Shown piece by piece: positions 26,648 through 38,830 of a stretch of 64,000 bases of DNA. The stretch is from NCBI GenBank assembly GCA_017623155.1, contig JAGAPR010000047.1, forward strand, positions 21,334-85,333. Direction: 5' to 3'. Source of the stretch: Prevotella sp. GTDB taxonomy: Bacteria > Bacteroidota > Bacteroidia > Bacteroidales > Bacteroidaceae. The notes below the pieces were generated by a model. The model was not told the DNA's origin. It made no database searches and worked only from the letters and a program-made list of their open reading frames with translations. The position numbers and the translations under genes are program-made. Position 1 is the stretch's first letter. Every line of letters begins with the position of its first letter.

Positions 26648-28465
26648 TCATTCGGCAGAGAAGCAACGGCCGGCTTCATCAATAAGTAAGATAGTAAGAT
26701 TGCCGGCAGGAAAGAGGGGCCGGCAGTGGGAGACACAATGCGATATGACCACGCGGCAGAAGCGGGAAAGGCGTTCCGGCGGTACAATTGTCCATAACTC
26801 GCGTGCAAGAGTAATGCTTTTTGCAGATGAAACGACGGCGGCATCGCACCCTGCCTCGGCAAGCATGGCGGCAATAAACGCTTTATCCATGGTAGAACGA
26901 TGACTGTGTGTGTCAAGCTCGCCTGCTGCCAGCTTCACGGCTTTGCCCATCATCACGCCGAGCGTAAGCCTTTTTATACCCAGTTCGGCGGCCATTGCTA
27001 TCGTTTCGCCTATATAATTGCCGTATTCCACAAATGCCTGCGGCGGCAAATCGGGATATACAGCCCGCACGAAACGTTCGCTCTTCGCTCCAGAGTTTAT
27101 CACTATGCGCTCCGCTCCGCTCGCCACGGCCACCTCCATGCACTTGCGTATGGAACTGACGAAAGCGGCTTCGGAAAACGGTTTTATTATTCCCGAGACA
27201 CCCACGATGGATATTCCGCCAACGATACCGAGGCGCGGATTGAATGTGCGGGCGGCAGTCTCCTCTCCACCCGGCACGGAGATTGTTACGTTCAGGGGAT
27301 TTTCCGGGTGCAACAGCGTAATGATATTATTGCGTATCATCTCGCGCGGCACACGGTTTATGGCCGGACTGCCGGGCGGAAAATCAAAACCGGGCAGCGT
27401 GATAGTGCCCACTCCCGGGCCGGCAGCAATGGTAATGAGCGATATATCTTCGGAGAGAGGGGGTTGTATCTCATCTTCTTCGCGATAAAAAACAGCTGCT
27501 CTTATCTCCATTCCGTCTGTCACGTCTGGGTCGTCGCCACTGTCTTTAATAACAGAGGCATAACCGTCGCCGTAGGTTACATCTACCGTTATGGTCTCGC
27601 CGTTGGGAAGTATGACGGGAACAGACGGCGTGGTGGTGCCGTGCAACAAGCGAATGGAGGCAGCAAGAGCGGCTGCCGTGGCACAAGTACCGGTGGTAAG
27701 ACCGCTGCGGAGAGGATAAAAGCTGGGGAGAAGACGCTCTACGGCACGCCGCAAGCCGTGTTCGCCATTGACAATAGTAAAATATGACGGCGTGGGCGGG
27801 CGCTTGACAGCCACCACACGTATGCCCATGTCGAGGGCAGCAGCGGCTTTCTCGGCAAATCCGCCGGTGATACCGCTCTCTTTCATCAGCACGGCATCGG
27901 GGCGGATACGGGCGAAAAGCGCACGGTTATCCTCTCCCTCGCCGTAAAAACAAAGTTCTTCGGGACGTGCACCGAAACGGCGTGCGATGGCAAGAGAACT
28001 TTCGCGGTTGAGTATTCTGTGGTATAGCCTCACGCCGCGCGACTTCAATACCGACAAACGACCTATCGACTGTACTCCCGTTGTGGCCACTACGCAACGA
28101 CACCCCGACAACCGTTCTATCGCATCGTCATACCCGTCGCACCATTCTATGCGCACGGTGTCGCGCCCGGGAAATATCCTTTCGAAACGAATGGCGGGAA
28201 TGTCGAGAGCCGAAGCCACGGCGGCCACAGTGGCATGAAGCTGCGAAGCAAACGGATGGGCGGCATCTACGATAAGCCGTATGCCGTTAGTCTGACAGAA
28301 CTCCGTCATCGATCCGGCATCCATTGCACCGCAAACACGTGTGCCGCGACTCATTGTCACGGCCTGTTCGTCGCCCCGTGTGGAATAAAAATACGGAGAG
28401 CCAGACTCTTCAAGTTCCTTAACGGCTTTCAGTCCCTCGGTTGTTCCGCCGAAAACGAGAATCAT
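26648..28465 (-). CDS. cbiJ/cbiD: CbiJ-CbiD fusion: precorrin-6A reductase and C1-methyltransferase
   Basis: A 605-residue two-domain protein. Residues about 1-245 are CbiJ/CobK (start MILVFGGTTEGLKAV, DAAHPFASQLHATV), which reduces the precorrin-6A macrocycle. Residues about 250-600 are CbiD (LRSGLTTGTCATAAALAA, IKDSGDDPDVTDG, FNPRLGIVGGISIVGVSGII), the SAM-dependent C1 methyltransferase of the anaerobic route. It starts with a four-base overlap of the preceding cbiG-cbiF stop and is the last gene of the corrin-ring operon. Confidence 0.95.
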   Translation of the reverse strand: MILVFGGTTEGLKAVKELEESGSPYFYSTRGDEQAVTMSRGTRVCGAMDAGSMTEFCQTNGIRLIVDAAHPFASQLHATVAAVASALDIPAIRFERIFPGRDTVRIEWCDGYDDAIERLSGCRCVVATTGVQSIGRLSVLKSRGVRLYHRILNRESSLAIARRFGARPEELCFYGEGEDNRALFARIRPDAVLMKESGITGGFAEKAAAALDMGIRVVAVKRPPTPSYFTIVNGEHGLRRAVERLLPSFYPLRSGLTTGTCATAAALAASIRLLHGTTTPSVPVILPNGETITVDVTYGDGYASVIKDSGDDPDVTDGMEIRAAVFYREEDEIQPPLSEDISLITIAAGPGVGTITLPGFDFPPGSPAINRVPREMIRNNIITLLHPENPLNVTISVPGGEETAARTFNPRLGIVGGISIVGVSGIIKPFSEAAFVSSIRKCMEVAVASGAERIVINSGAKSERFVRAVYPDLPPQAFVEYGNYIGETIAMAAELGIKRLTLGVMMGKAVKLAAGELDTHSHRSTMDKAFIAAMLAEAGCDAAVVSSAKSITLARELWTIVPPERLSRFCRVVISHCVSHCRPLFPAGNLTILLIDEAGRCFSAE

Positions 28466-30261
28466 TCTTCTGCCTTTCTGTATAGATGAGTGAAATGACG
28501 AGAGTACAACTCCGACAGACCGTGCCTGTTGTCGATAGCCTCACCTATCACAAGGAGCGTGTCAAGACGCAGTCCGTTGCCTCTGACAATGGCAGCGAGA
28601 TCGGCCAATACGCCTTTGTATATCCGCTGTTCGGGCCATGTCAGCTTGTGGCATACGGCCACCGGTGTGTCGGCGGGATACTCACGGAGCAGTTCTTCCT
28701 GCACATTCTCCACGATATCGGCACTTAAATATATGCACATGGTGGAACGCGAACGAGCCAGAAGATGCAGTTTTTCGGTGTCGGGCATGGGTGTTCGTCC
28801 CTCGCCGCGTGTGAGAATGATTGTCTGTGTCTTGCGTGGAATGGTGAATTGCGAACGCAATTCGGCCGCGGCTGCTTGGAAAGCGGAGATGCCGGGCGTG
28901 ATATGATAGCGCATTCCGTAGCGGTCGAAGTGGTTCATCTGCTCCTGTATGGCTCCGTAAAGGCACGGATCGCCGGTATGCAGACGCACTACAAACTTGC
29001 CACGGTCGTAGTATTCTTTCATGATTTCAACCTGTTCTTCGAGCGTAAGCGAAGCCGAGCTGCGCACCGTAGCCCCTTGTTTGGCACATTCCGTGAGCTT
29101 TCGCGGTACGAGACTGCCCGCATACAGTATCAGGTCGGCCCGTTCGAGCATCCGCCTACCGCGCACCGACACGAGTTCCGGGTCGCCAGGACCCGCACCC
29201 ACTATCTCTATGTGTCCCTTGCGCATGAAAGCGGCATCCATTGCGGCCGCCACCGTCCAATCGGCACCTTTCTTTTTTTGCATGATAAGCTCTCCGCCGC
29301 CTGCGGCGAGCACTGCGGCCGCCTCGCTCACGCTTGCCGTTCCTACATGTTTCATCACCGTTTCACTCGGATTAGGCACATCGATATCTTTCAGTTCGCC
29401 TGCCGTAAAGAAACGCAAAGCATATCCCTGCCCCGCAAGAAGGGCCAGCGCAGGCTCGTCGCGCTTCTCTTCTATCGACGATATATCGGCGATTGCCGCC
29501 TCGGGAATACCCTCTGAGGCGAGAGCGGCCAATATCTCGTCGCACACCCGTGCGGCCGGCGCGGCCTGATGTGCCAGTCCTATTCCTACATGAAAGCATC
29601 GGGGTATATAATGGACAAACGGCAATGAGATGTGCTTCGGCCGTCGTGCGCCCACGATAATGAGCAAATCAAACTCGTCGGAGACGATATCGTCTTCCCT
29701 GAAAAACAGTTTTACGTGCCCGGGGAGGTTTCTTTCCATCCATTCGGTGCCGCTGTCGCGCACAGTGAGCAGCAAAGCGGTGGGCTTCCGTGCCGTAAAC
29801 AGTGCTATCTGAGCGTTCATCACCGCGGGATATGCCGTCCATCCGAACTTATCGGCAATGGTATCAAGCGCCCACAAGCCCAGTTTGTCGCTCAAAGTGG
29901 TCACGGCCGGAATGGCACCGAGAGCCGACGCTATGCCGATGGCGGCCTCATTGGCTCCTCCCACATGCCCCGAGAGCACCGGAACCACTGTCGCTCCCGT
30001 GCCGTCGACACATATCACGGCCGGGTCGGTGTGCTTATCTGCGATAAACGGGGCAATACTTCGCACACAAATACCCATTGCACCGATAAACACAAAGCAA
30101 TCAACAGTATTCCAATTACCGGCGAGCAAATCGCCGATAGTGTTGATATGGATGGTGTCAGGCTCGTTATGGAGCGAGAATATCTCCCCTCCCAGTTCCG
30201 CCTTTATTGTTCTCGCCGTGTCGTATCCGGCCTCTGATACTAATACTATGCAGGTTTTCAT
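28462..30261 (-). CDS. cbiG/cbiF: CbiG-CbiF fusion: cobalt-precorrin-5A hydrolase and C11-methyltransferase
   Basis: A 599-residue fusion. The N-terminal CbiG part (about 1-340) contains FIGAMGICVRSIAPF, VLSGHVGGANEAA and the C-terminal CbiG region VGIGLAHQAAP followed by a helical section; it opens the delta-lactone and releases acetaldehyde. The C-terminal part (about 345-599) is CbiF/CobM: HIEIVGAGPGDPELVSVRGR, ILYAGSLVP, RLHTGDPCLYGAIQEQ and TPGISAFQAAAAEL, the hallmarks of the tetrapyrrole methylase fold. The two activities act in consecutive steps. Third gene of the operon. Confidence 0.95.
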   Translation of the reverse strand: MKTCIVLVSEAGYDTARTIKAELGGEIFSLHNEPDTIHINTIGDLLAGNWNTVDCFVFIGAMGICVRSIAPFIADKHTDPAVICVDGTGATVVPVLSGHVGGANEAAIGIASALGAIPAVTTLSDKLGLWALDTIADKFGWTAYPAVMNAQIALFTARKPTALLLTVRDSGTEWMERNLPGHVKLFFREDDIVSDEFDLLIIVGARRPKHISLPFVHYIPRCFHVGIGLAHQAAPAARVCDEILAALASEGIPEAAIADISSIEEKRDEPALALLAGQGYALRFFTAGELKDIDVPNPSETVMKHVGTASVSEAAAVLAAGGGELIMQKKKGADWTVAAAMDAAFMRKGHIEIVGAGPGDPELVSVRGRRMLERADLILYAGSLVPRKLTECAKQGATVRSSASLTLEEQVEIMKEYYDRGKFVVRLHTGDPCLYGAIQEQMNHFDRYGMRYHITPGISAFQAAAAELRSQFTIPRKTQTIILTRGEGRTPMPDTEKLHLLARSRSTMCIYLSADIVENVQEELLREYPADTPVAVCHKLTWPEQRIYKGVLADLAAIVRGNGLRLDTLLVIGEAIDNRHGLSELYSRHFTHLYRKAEE

Positions 30262-30301
30262 TATTCGTTACTGGTGTATAATGTAATTAATACGATGGTT
30301 T

Positions 30302-31528
30302 TCATTTCACGGGACAAACCTCGGCGGCCATTATTTCGATTGGGTTGTGACTGTCGGCGGTCACGCGCAACGGCGTGCGCAGCGTCATTCCGAGTTTTCG
30401 CGCTGTCTCAACGAAAGTATCGCGGCTTTGTTCCGTGACGGAATTCATCACCACGACGCCACCCTCCGGCATGATTTCCGCCACACGAGACATTATCTCC
30501 GCGAGCCGTCCGCCGTGTCCGCCGATGAACACCGCGTCCGGACAAGGCAACGATGACAGGTCTGTCTGCAAAAAATCGCCTGTCAATGCCATTATGCCGG
30601 GCACTCCGAAACGGCGTGCGTTGGCGGTTATCAGTGCCTCGCCGGCCTCTCTCTTCTCAAAAGCCACCACTTCGAGATGCGGGAACTGTGCCTTTGCCTC
30701 GATCGACACCGAGCCCGTGCAGAAACCGATATCCCACAACACATGACGCGACGGCAGTCCGAGTGCTTGCAGGGAGAGCAGCCGTATTGGCATCTTGGTG
30801 ATCATCTTGGCGCGTCCGTCGAGATGTTCAAAGTCGCCGTCCGGTATTCCGAAGAGTCGGTCGCGGCGGCAAGTGGCAGTGAGTATTATGCAATTCGGCA
30901 TCGGGAACTCCCGCTCTGCTGCCTCGGCTATCGTCATTGTCGTTATGCTTTCGTTCTCGGCATTGCCCAGATTGCAGCCAACGGTCATCATATAGTTGTC
31001 ATATCCGAACTCTGTCATGCGGCGGGCGATTGCGGCGGGCGTGCGCTCGCGGTCTGTAAGCACGCCTATCAGCGGCCGGCACTCTATCAGCGCGCGGTCA
31101 AACTCATGCCACGGGCGGCCTGTAAGCGACACCACGCACATGTCGTGATACGGCATCACCATCCTATGAGCAAGCATTTGCAGGGAGTTGTGGGCCGGAT
31201 AGAGTCGTATCGCGGCAAAAGGCTCCTTGCGACGGATGGTATTTGCAAATCCGAAAAACAGCGGGTCACCCGAGGCGAACACCACAATGCGCTCATGGAT
31301 GTGCCCGTAAGCATCGAAAACACCGTCTATCGGCACGGTGATATCTATCCATTCGGCACCGGCCGGCAATAATGCAGCCACGATTTCATGATGCCTGCGC
31401 CCGCCGGAAAAAACTCTCGCGGTGTTTATCTCGGCCATGACTTCGGGCGGAAACCACGGCTTGCGGCTGTCGGTAAGCCCTATCACGACATATTCCCGGC
31501 TCTGTTTTATATTCTCTTCCATCGCCAT
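30302..31528 (-). CDS. cbiE/cbiT: CbiE-CbiT: precorrin-6B/7 C5,C15-methyltransferase (decarboxylating)
   Basis: A 408-residue protein with the CobL arrangement. The N-terminal CbiE part (about 10-205) is a tetrapyrrole methylase (FSGGRRHHEIV, VVFASGDPLFFGF, YPAHNSLQMLAHRM) for C5. The C-terminal CbiT part (about 215-405) has a Rossmann SAM site (LWDIGFCTGSVSIEA, VVAFEKREA, AVFIGGHGGRLAEI) and methylates C15 with decarboxylation. The start has two ATGs (31528 and 31522). Second gene of the operon, 21 bp after CbiH-CbiC. Confidence 0.95.
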   Translation of the reverse strand: MAMEENIKQSREYVVIGLTDSRKPWFPPEVMAEINTARVFSGGRRHHEIVAALLPAGAEWIDITVPIDGVFDAYGHIHERIVVFASGDPLFFGFANTIRRKEPFAAIRLYPAHNSLQMLAHRMVMPYHDMCVVSLTGRPWHEFDRALIECRPLIGVLTDRERTPAAIARRMTEFGYDNYMMTVGCNLGNAENESITTMTIAEAAEREFPMPNCIILTATCRRDRLFGIPDGDFEHLDGRAKMITKMPIRLLSLQALGLPSRHVLWDIGFCTGSVSIEAKAQFPHLEVVAFEKREAGEALITANARRFGVPGIMALTGDFLQTDLSSLPCPDAVFIGGHGGRLAEIMSRVAEIMPEGGVVVMNSVTEQSRDTFVETARKLGMTLRTPLRVTADSHNPIEIMAAEVCPVK

Positions 31529-31549
31529 TCTTTTTCACTTCATGACTTT

Positions 31550-32959
31550 TCACACGTCACGACCGGGGCGGAGGGCCTCGGCATCGTTAAAACACAGGAT
31601 GGCATTGGTGAGCGTCGCGGCGATATTGCTGCCGCCCTTGCGTCCCCGAACGATTATTTTGGGAACGTCGGAGAATGTCTTTACCATATATTTCGACTCT
31701 CTCACATGCACAAAGCCCACCGGAGCGGCTATTATTCCCGCTGGTCGCGCCTTGCCCTTACGCATGAGGTCGCACAGCTCGATGAGTGCCGTCGGGGCGT
31801 TGCCGAACACAAACAATGCATCCGGATGCTCTTCGACGGCGAGCCTTATGCCTGCCTGCGTGCGGGTGATACCCTCGTTTTCTGCCATAGCACACGCCCG
31901 TTCGTCGCCGAGATAACATTTCGCCTCAACGCCAAGACGGGCCAACGCTCCTTTTCTTATGCCGCTCGTGACCATCGTCACGTCGCTTATAATCGTCGTC
32001 AGCCGACCGGTTTTCACCATATCATACAATGTTTCCACCGCACCTTCATCCGTATACAGGATGTTTTCCATGTCGAAATCGGCCGTGGTATGTATCGCGT
32101 GCAGCAAAGCCCACTTGCGTCCGAGACTTATATCCCGGTTTTTCAGTTCGCCCTCTATCGTGCGGAAGCTGCGTATCATGATGTCCTGCCCCACCCGTCC
32201 GGTATCGGCATCCGCGTCGCGGTAATATCCCCGCGGCGTGATAAAACGGCCGTCGCGCACATACGACTGCGAATTTCCGATTATAACGACGGTGAACATG
32301 TCGGCATCTTCGGGATTGAAATCGCCCAGAGTGACAATCTCCGCCGTCTGTTCCGGTCGGCCCGCCTGCCGCACGAGGCCCACGGGAGTGTCTGCCGGGC
32401 GGCCGCACTCGATGAAAATTTCTTTCAGCCGGTGCAACTGCCAGTAACGACCGTGGCTTCTCGGGTTGTATACCGCCGTGACAAAGTCGGCCGTGGCGGC
32501 TGCCGTGATGCGCCGTTCGATTATCTCCCACGGCGTCATGAGGTCTGAAAGTGATATCACGCAGAAGTCGTGCCCCACGGGAGCGCCGAGGATTGAGGCT
32601 GCTTTCTGAAAGGCGGAGATGCCGGGATATGCCGTTATTTCGACATTTCCGCCGCGCTCCACATTCATTTCGTATATCAGCGGCGCCATTCCGTATATGC
32701 CGGCATCGCCTGAACTGATGACGACAACCGTGCGCCCGCCCTCGGCAAGTTCGAAAGCCTGACGAGCCCGTTCCCTTTCCTGCCGCATGCCGCTGTCGAC
32801 ACACACGGCATCGGGCTCCATATACGGCTCGATAAATCGGAAATAATACTTGTAGCCTACTACCACATCGGCCTCTCTGACAGCTCCGAGCACCGCCGGC
32901 GTTATGTCGTCTGCGCTACCCGGACCTATTCCCGCTATTATTATTCTTGGCTTGCTCAT
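31550..32959 (-). CDS. cbiH/cbiC: CbiH-CbiC fusion: precorrin-3B C17-methyltransferase and precorrin-8X methylmutase
   Basis: A 469-residue fusion. Residues about 1-245 are CbiH/CobJ (IIIAGIGPGSADDITPAVLGAV, VVISSGDAGIYGMAPLIYE, AYPGISAFQKAASILGAPVGHDF), which methylates C17 with ring contraction. Residues about 255-465 are CbiC/CobH (LHAIHTTADFDMENIL, TMVTSGIRKGAL, VFGNAPTALIEL, PVGFVHVRESK), the methyl migration catalyst with its active-site His in AIHTTAD. First gene of the corrin-ring operon, with a promoter box 26 bp upstream. Confidence 0.95.
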   Translation of the reverse strand: MSKPRIIIAGIGPGSADDITPAVLGAVREADVVVGYKYYFRFIEPYMEPDAVCVDSGMRQERERARQAFELAEGGRTVVVISSGDAGIYGMAPLIYEMNVERGGNVEITAYPGISAFQKAASILGAPVGHDFCVISLSDLMTPWEIIERRITAAATADFVTAVYNPRSHGRYWQLHRLKEIFIECGRPADTPVGLVRQAGRPEQTAEIVTLGDFNPEDADMFTVVIIGNSQSYVRDGRFITPRGYYRDADADTGRVGQDIMIRSFRTIEGELKNRDISLGRKWALLHAIHTTADFDMENILYTDEGAVETLYDMVKTGRLTTIISDVTMVTSGIRKGALARLGVEAKCYLGDERACAMAENEGITRTQAGIRLAVEEHPDALFVFGNAPTALIELCDLMRKGKARPAGIIAAPVGFVHVRESKYMVKTFSDVPKIIVRGRKGGSNIAATLTNAILCFNDAEALRPGRDV

Positions 32960-32984
32960 AATATCTGCATTGTCTTTAAAGACG

Positions 32985-32992
32985 CAAAGTTA
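32985..32992 (-). promoter_or_regulatory. Promoter -7 box of the corrin-ring operon
   Basis: The minus strand reads TAACTTTG followed by C, 26 bp before the CbiH-CbiC ATG. The leader is too short for a cobalamin riboswitch. Confidence 0.65.
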
Positions 32993-33032
32993 CTCTTTTT
33001 TTTATAATTATTGTCTTTGAGGGAGAAGTCTT

Positions 33033-36161
<3,129 letters not shown>

Positions 36162-36162
36162 T

Positions 36163-36213
36163 TAGGAGTTAAAGGAGTTTAAGACAAATGTTTATTTTAG
36201 GAGTTAAGCCAAA
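36163..36213. repeat. GGAGTTAAAGG-type intergenic repeat, copy 2
   Basis: TTAGGAGTTAAAGGAGTTTAAGACAAATG-like sequence followed by another TTAGGAGTTAAGCCAAATG. It is related to 8949-9012. The rest of the 205-bp gap between the GH2 gene and kduD holds nothing I recognise. Confidence 0.5.
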
Positions 36214-36357
36214 TGCTTCAAGGCTTGTTGGTAATCATAACTCTTCACTCTGCACTTCGCGTTTGGGCTCCTTTCAACAAAACAGGCGACCCTTACCGCT
36301 TCTAATCAACACATCTGCGGAAAGGATCGCCATACGTCTATACTGTCATCGCAACTA

Positions 36358-37158
36358 TCAAGGCTGCTTGCCGATGTAAGCGAGGATACCTCCGTCTACA
36401 TAAAGCACGTGACCGTTGACGGCATCCGATGCGTGAGAAGCGAGGAATACTGCCGGGCCGCCGAGTTCTTCGGGCTCGAGCCAGCGTCCTGCCGGGGTCT
36501 TGGCGCAGATGAACGAGTCAAACGGATGACGGCTGCCGTCGGCTTGACGCTCGCGCAACGGGGCTGTCTGAGGAGTGGCGATATAGCCCGGGCCTATGCC
36601 GTTGCACTGGATGTTGTACTCTCCGTACTCTGAGCAGATGTTGCGTGTGAGCATCTTCAAACCGCCCTTGGCGGCAGCGTATGCAGACACTGTCTCGCGA
36701 CCCAGTTCGCTCATCATAGAGCAGATATTGATGATTTTACCCTCGCGGCGCTCCATCATCTCGGGAAGCACGGCCGACGACACGATGAACGGACCTACGA
36801 GGTCGATGTCGATAACCTGCTGGAACTCGGCACGCTTCATCTCATGCATGGGAATACGCTTGATGATACCTGCGTTGTTGACGAGGATATCGATGTTGCC
36901 CACCTCTGCATGTATTTTCTCCACGAGTGCCTTCACATCGTCTTCCTTTGTCACGTCGCACACGTAACCGTGCACATTCTCTATTCCTGCCTCCTTGTAG
37001 TTGGCGAGTCCTCTTTCGAGAGCAGCCTCATTGATATCATTGAAAATGATGTTCTTGATACCGGCAGCCACGAATGCCTTGGCGATATTAAATCCGATAC
37101 CGTAAGAAGCGCCGGTAATCCAAGCGTTCTTACCCTCTAATGAAAAAGGATTTTTCAT
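36358..37158 (-). CDS. kduD: KduD-like short-chain dehydrogenase (2-deoxy-D-gluconate 3-dehydrogenase / gluconate 5-dehydrogenase)
   Basis: A 266-residue short-chain dehydrogenase: NAD(P)-binding ITGASYGIG (residues about 14-22), NNAG with the following IIKRIPMHEM, and the catalytic YAAAK (about residue 160) after a Ser (ICSMMSELGRETVSAYAAAK). Ends VDGGILAYIGKQP. The KduI neighbour upstream (167 bp) suggests reduction of 3-deoxy-D-glycero-2,5-hexodiulosonate to KDG in uronate breakdown. Sequence alone leaves room for gluconate 5-dehydrogenase. Confidence 0.9.
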   Translation of the reverse strand: MKNPFSLEGKNAWITGASYGIGFNIAKAFVAAGIKNIIFNDINEAALERGLANYKEAGIENVHGYVCDVTKEDDVKALVEKIHAEVGNIDILVNNAGIIKRIPMHEMKRAEFQQVIDIDLVGPFIVSSAVLPEMMERREGKIINICSMMSELGRETVSAYAAAKGGLKMLTRNICSEYGEYNIQCNGIGPGYIATPQTAPLRERQADGSRHPFDSFICAKTPAGRWLEPEELGGPAVFLASHASDAVNGHVLYVDGGILAYIGKQP

Positions 37159-37301
37159 TTAATTCTAAATTTAAATTATTAATTATTAGTTGTTATTTAT
37201 ATTCTGAACCTTTGTTTCCGAATTATGACATGAGGTCATGCCGTTTCCCGGCTTTTCCGTCTCTATCACGCGCATCTCCGCCCGTCATAATTCATAATTT
37301 T

Positions 37302-37347
37302 CATTGATTACAGACTTGAAATTTCTATTTCAGGTCTGTAATCAATG
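37302..37347 (-). terminator. Inverted repeat spanning the kduI stop codon
   Basis: Arms 37302-37322 and 37327-37347 (21 bp each, one G-T type mismatch, four-base loop). The last codons of kduI form one arm and the stop lies at the loop. No U-tract follows. It may terminate kduI transcription or protect the mRNA end between kduI and kduD. Confidence 0.55.
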
Positions 37348-38167
37348 AAAAGTCCTGATCTCCGTAGTCGAGATTTTCGCCTCCCATACCCCAGATGAAG
37401 GTGTAGTTGTGGGTGGCGGCGGCGCTGTGGATGCTCCATTCGGGCGAGAGCACGGCCTGATCGCCTTTCATCCAGATGTGGCGTGTCTCGTCTACCTCAC
37501 CCATGAAGTGGCATACGGCCTGATCTTCGGGCACCTCGAAGTAGAAGTAAGCCTCCATGCGGCGGCTGTGCACGTGCGCCGGCATCGTGTTCCATACGCT
37601 TCCGGGAGCAAGCTCGGTCATACCCATCTGCAACTGGCATGTAGGAAGCACCTGATTGACAATCATCTTGTTGATGTCGCGCTCGTTACTCGTCTCCAGT
37701 TCGCCCATGTGAGCCACCACGGCGTCGGCCTTTGTCACTTTCTTGCAGGGATATGCCGTGTGTGCCGTCACGCTGTTGAAGTAGAACTTGGCGGGCTTTG
37801 CGGCATCGGTGCTGGCAAAGAACACGTCGCGGTCGCCGCGGCCGATGTACAATGCCTCTTTATAACCGAGGGTAAACTCCTCGTCGCCCACTTTCACGGT
37901 GCCTTCGCCGCCTACATTGAAGATACCTATCTCGCGGCGGGTGGTGAAATATTCGGCTTTGAGCGGGTCGATGGCCTCGAGCTTCAAGCTCTCCTTTACG
38001 GGCATGGCACCGCCGACAACCATGCGGTCGTACATCGAATATACCATGTTCACCTCGTCGGCGGCAAACACTTTCTCTATAAGGAAATCACGGCGTATGC
38101 GGGCCGTGTCGTAACTCTTCGCGTCTTCCGGATGTGCGGCGTAGCGAATTTCGTAATTTGTTTTCAT
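37325..38167 (-). CDS. kduI: 5-dehydro-4-deoxy-D-glucuronate isomerase
   Basis: A 280-residue KduI cupin that isomerises 4-deoxy-L-threo-5-hexosulose uronate, the open form of unsaturated uronates released by pectate, rhamnogalacturonan or glycosaminoglycan lyases and unsaturated glucuronyl hydrolases. Visible are NYEIRYAAHPEDAKSYDTARIRRDFL at the start, the metal site PAHVHSRRMEAYFYFEV and WSIHSAAATHNYTFIWGMGGEN near the end. Normal length. It is followed by kduD; a promoter box lies at 38293-38300. It links the window's lyase to central metabolism (inferred). Confidence 0.97.
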   Translation of the reverse strand: MKTNYEIRYAAHPEDAKSYDTARIRRDFLIEKVFAADEVNMVYSMYDRMVVGGAMPVKESLKLEAIDPLKAEYFTTRREIGIFNVGGEGTVKVGDEEFTLGYKEALYIGRGDRDVFFASTDAAKPAKFYFNSVTAHTAYPCKKVTKADAVVAHMGELETSNERDINKMIVNQVLPTCQLQMGMTELAPGSVWNTMPAHVHSRRMEAYFYFEVPEDQAVCHFMGEVDETRHIWMKGDQAVLSPEWSIHSAAATHNYTFIWGMGGENLDYGDQDFSLITDLK

Positions 38168-38292
38168 AAATCAATATATAAGTTTTTAAATCATTGTTTT
38201 CGAAACATTTGCGCGGTCGTGGCAGGTCGGAAACACATTTCTTTCCGTTTGCCACACCCGGCGATACGCACCGAGGCGCATACTGTCATTTG

Positions 38293-38300
38293 CAAAGATA
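38293..38300 (-). promoter_or_regulatory. Promoter -7 box of kduI
   Basis: The minus strand reads TATCTTTG followed by C, 126 bp upstream of the ATG. Confidence 0.6.
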
Positions 38301-38388
38301 ATAAATAAAAACCGAACACGGATAAATATATCGCGGTATATTTCAAGAAAAAATCTTATTTAACGTGAGTTTTGGAATTTACAAAACA

Positions 38389-38432
38389 TTACCCGCCCCC
38401 GCGTAACGATGTTACTTGGCCTTGTAACAAAA
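38389..38432. repeat. Two-unit trace of the 22-bp family (E)
   Basis: Unit 38411-38432 reads GTTACTTGGCCTTGTAAC plus a four-base linker and is preceded by a poorer 22-bp unit ending GCGTAACGAT. The GTTAC...GTAAC words around GGCC equal those of the array at 48824. It lies in the 660-bp kduI-ATPase gap, which otherwise contains promoters and an epimerase scrap. Confidence 0.5.
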
Positions 38433-38497
38433 TTCAAAGTTACAAAAAAGAGGATGTGCACTTCAATTTTGTCACATTCTCGTCATTCTACATTTAT

Positions 38498-38648
38498 TCA
38501 AAAGTGATATATGACATCTTCGGGCGTGGGAGTGCCCGGCCTGACGATATCGAGATTATACACTTGAGCATCCGGATTACACTCTTTGATTAAATTTGTT
38601 AAGATGTATACCGATAGAGCCGGTACCGCCGGTGATTTGTAATTCATA
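38498..38648 (-). pseudogene. Fragment of an NAD-dependent epimerase/dehydratase gene
   Basis: On the minus strand ITGGTGSIGIH, the dinucleotide-binding start of extended short-chain dehydrogenases used in surface polysaccharide synthesis, is followed after a frameshift by LIKECNPDAQVYNLDIVRP and then a stop. About 45 codons remain. Part of it (38603-38636) is repeated on the other side of the ATPase gene. Confidence 0.65.
38603..38636. repeat. 34-bp direct repeat flanking the ATPase gene, left copy
   Basis: Identical over 34 bp to 40043-40076, in the same orientation. It encodes the ITGGTGSIG motif of the epimerase fragment on the minus strand. The two copies bracket 1.4 kb containing the ATPase gene. 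Confidence 0.9.
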
Positions 38649-38738
38649 TAAATATCATTAATCCTTTCTTTTTTCAATATTTACATATCAGAAACAGATA
38701 AAAGTATTGTAAATATGCGCATTCTTCAGAAAAATAAG

Positions 38739-38746
38739 TATCTTTG
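38739..38746 (+). promoter_or_regulatory. Promoter -7 box of the ATPase gene
   Basis: TATCTTTG followed by C, 84 bp before the ATG at 38831. Confidence 0.6.
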
Positions 38747-38830
38747 CATCCTATATTCAGACTAAAAAAGCGGAGTGCAACTCCTGTTTTTAAGTCAAAA
38801 ATTAGGAATAAACTTCAATATCATTCCGCT

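Noticed and set aside
32960-33032. Cobalamin riboswitch before the corrin-ring operon
   Set aside because: The gap is only about 70 bp and lacks a B12 box; the same is true upstream of cbiA.
38372-38593. Plus-strand 73-codon frame
   Set aside because: It overlaps the 22-bp trace and runs antisense to the epimerase fragment; no ribosome-binding site or family.
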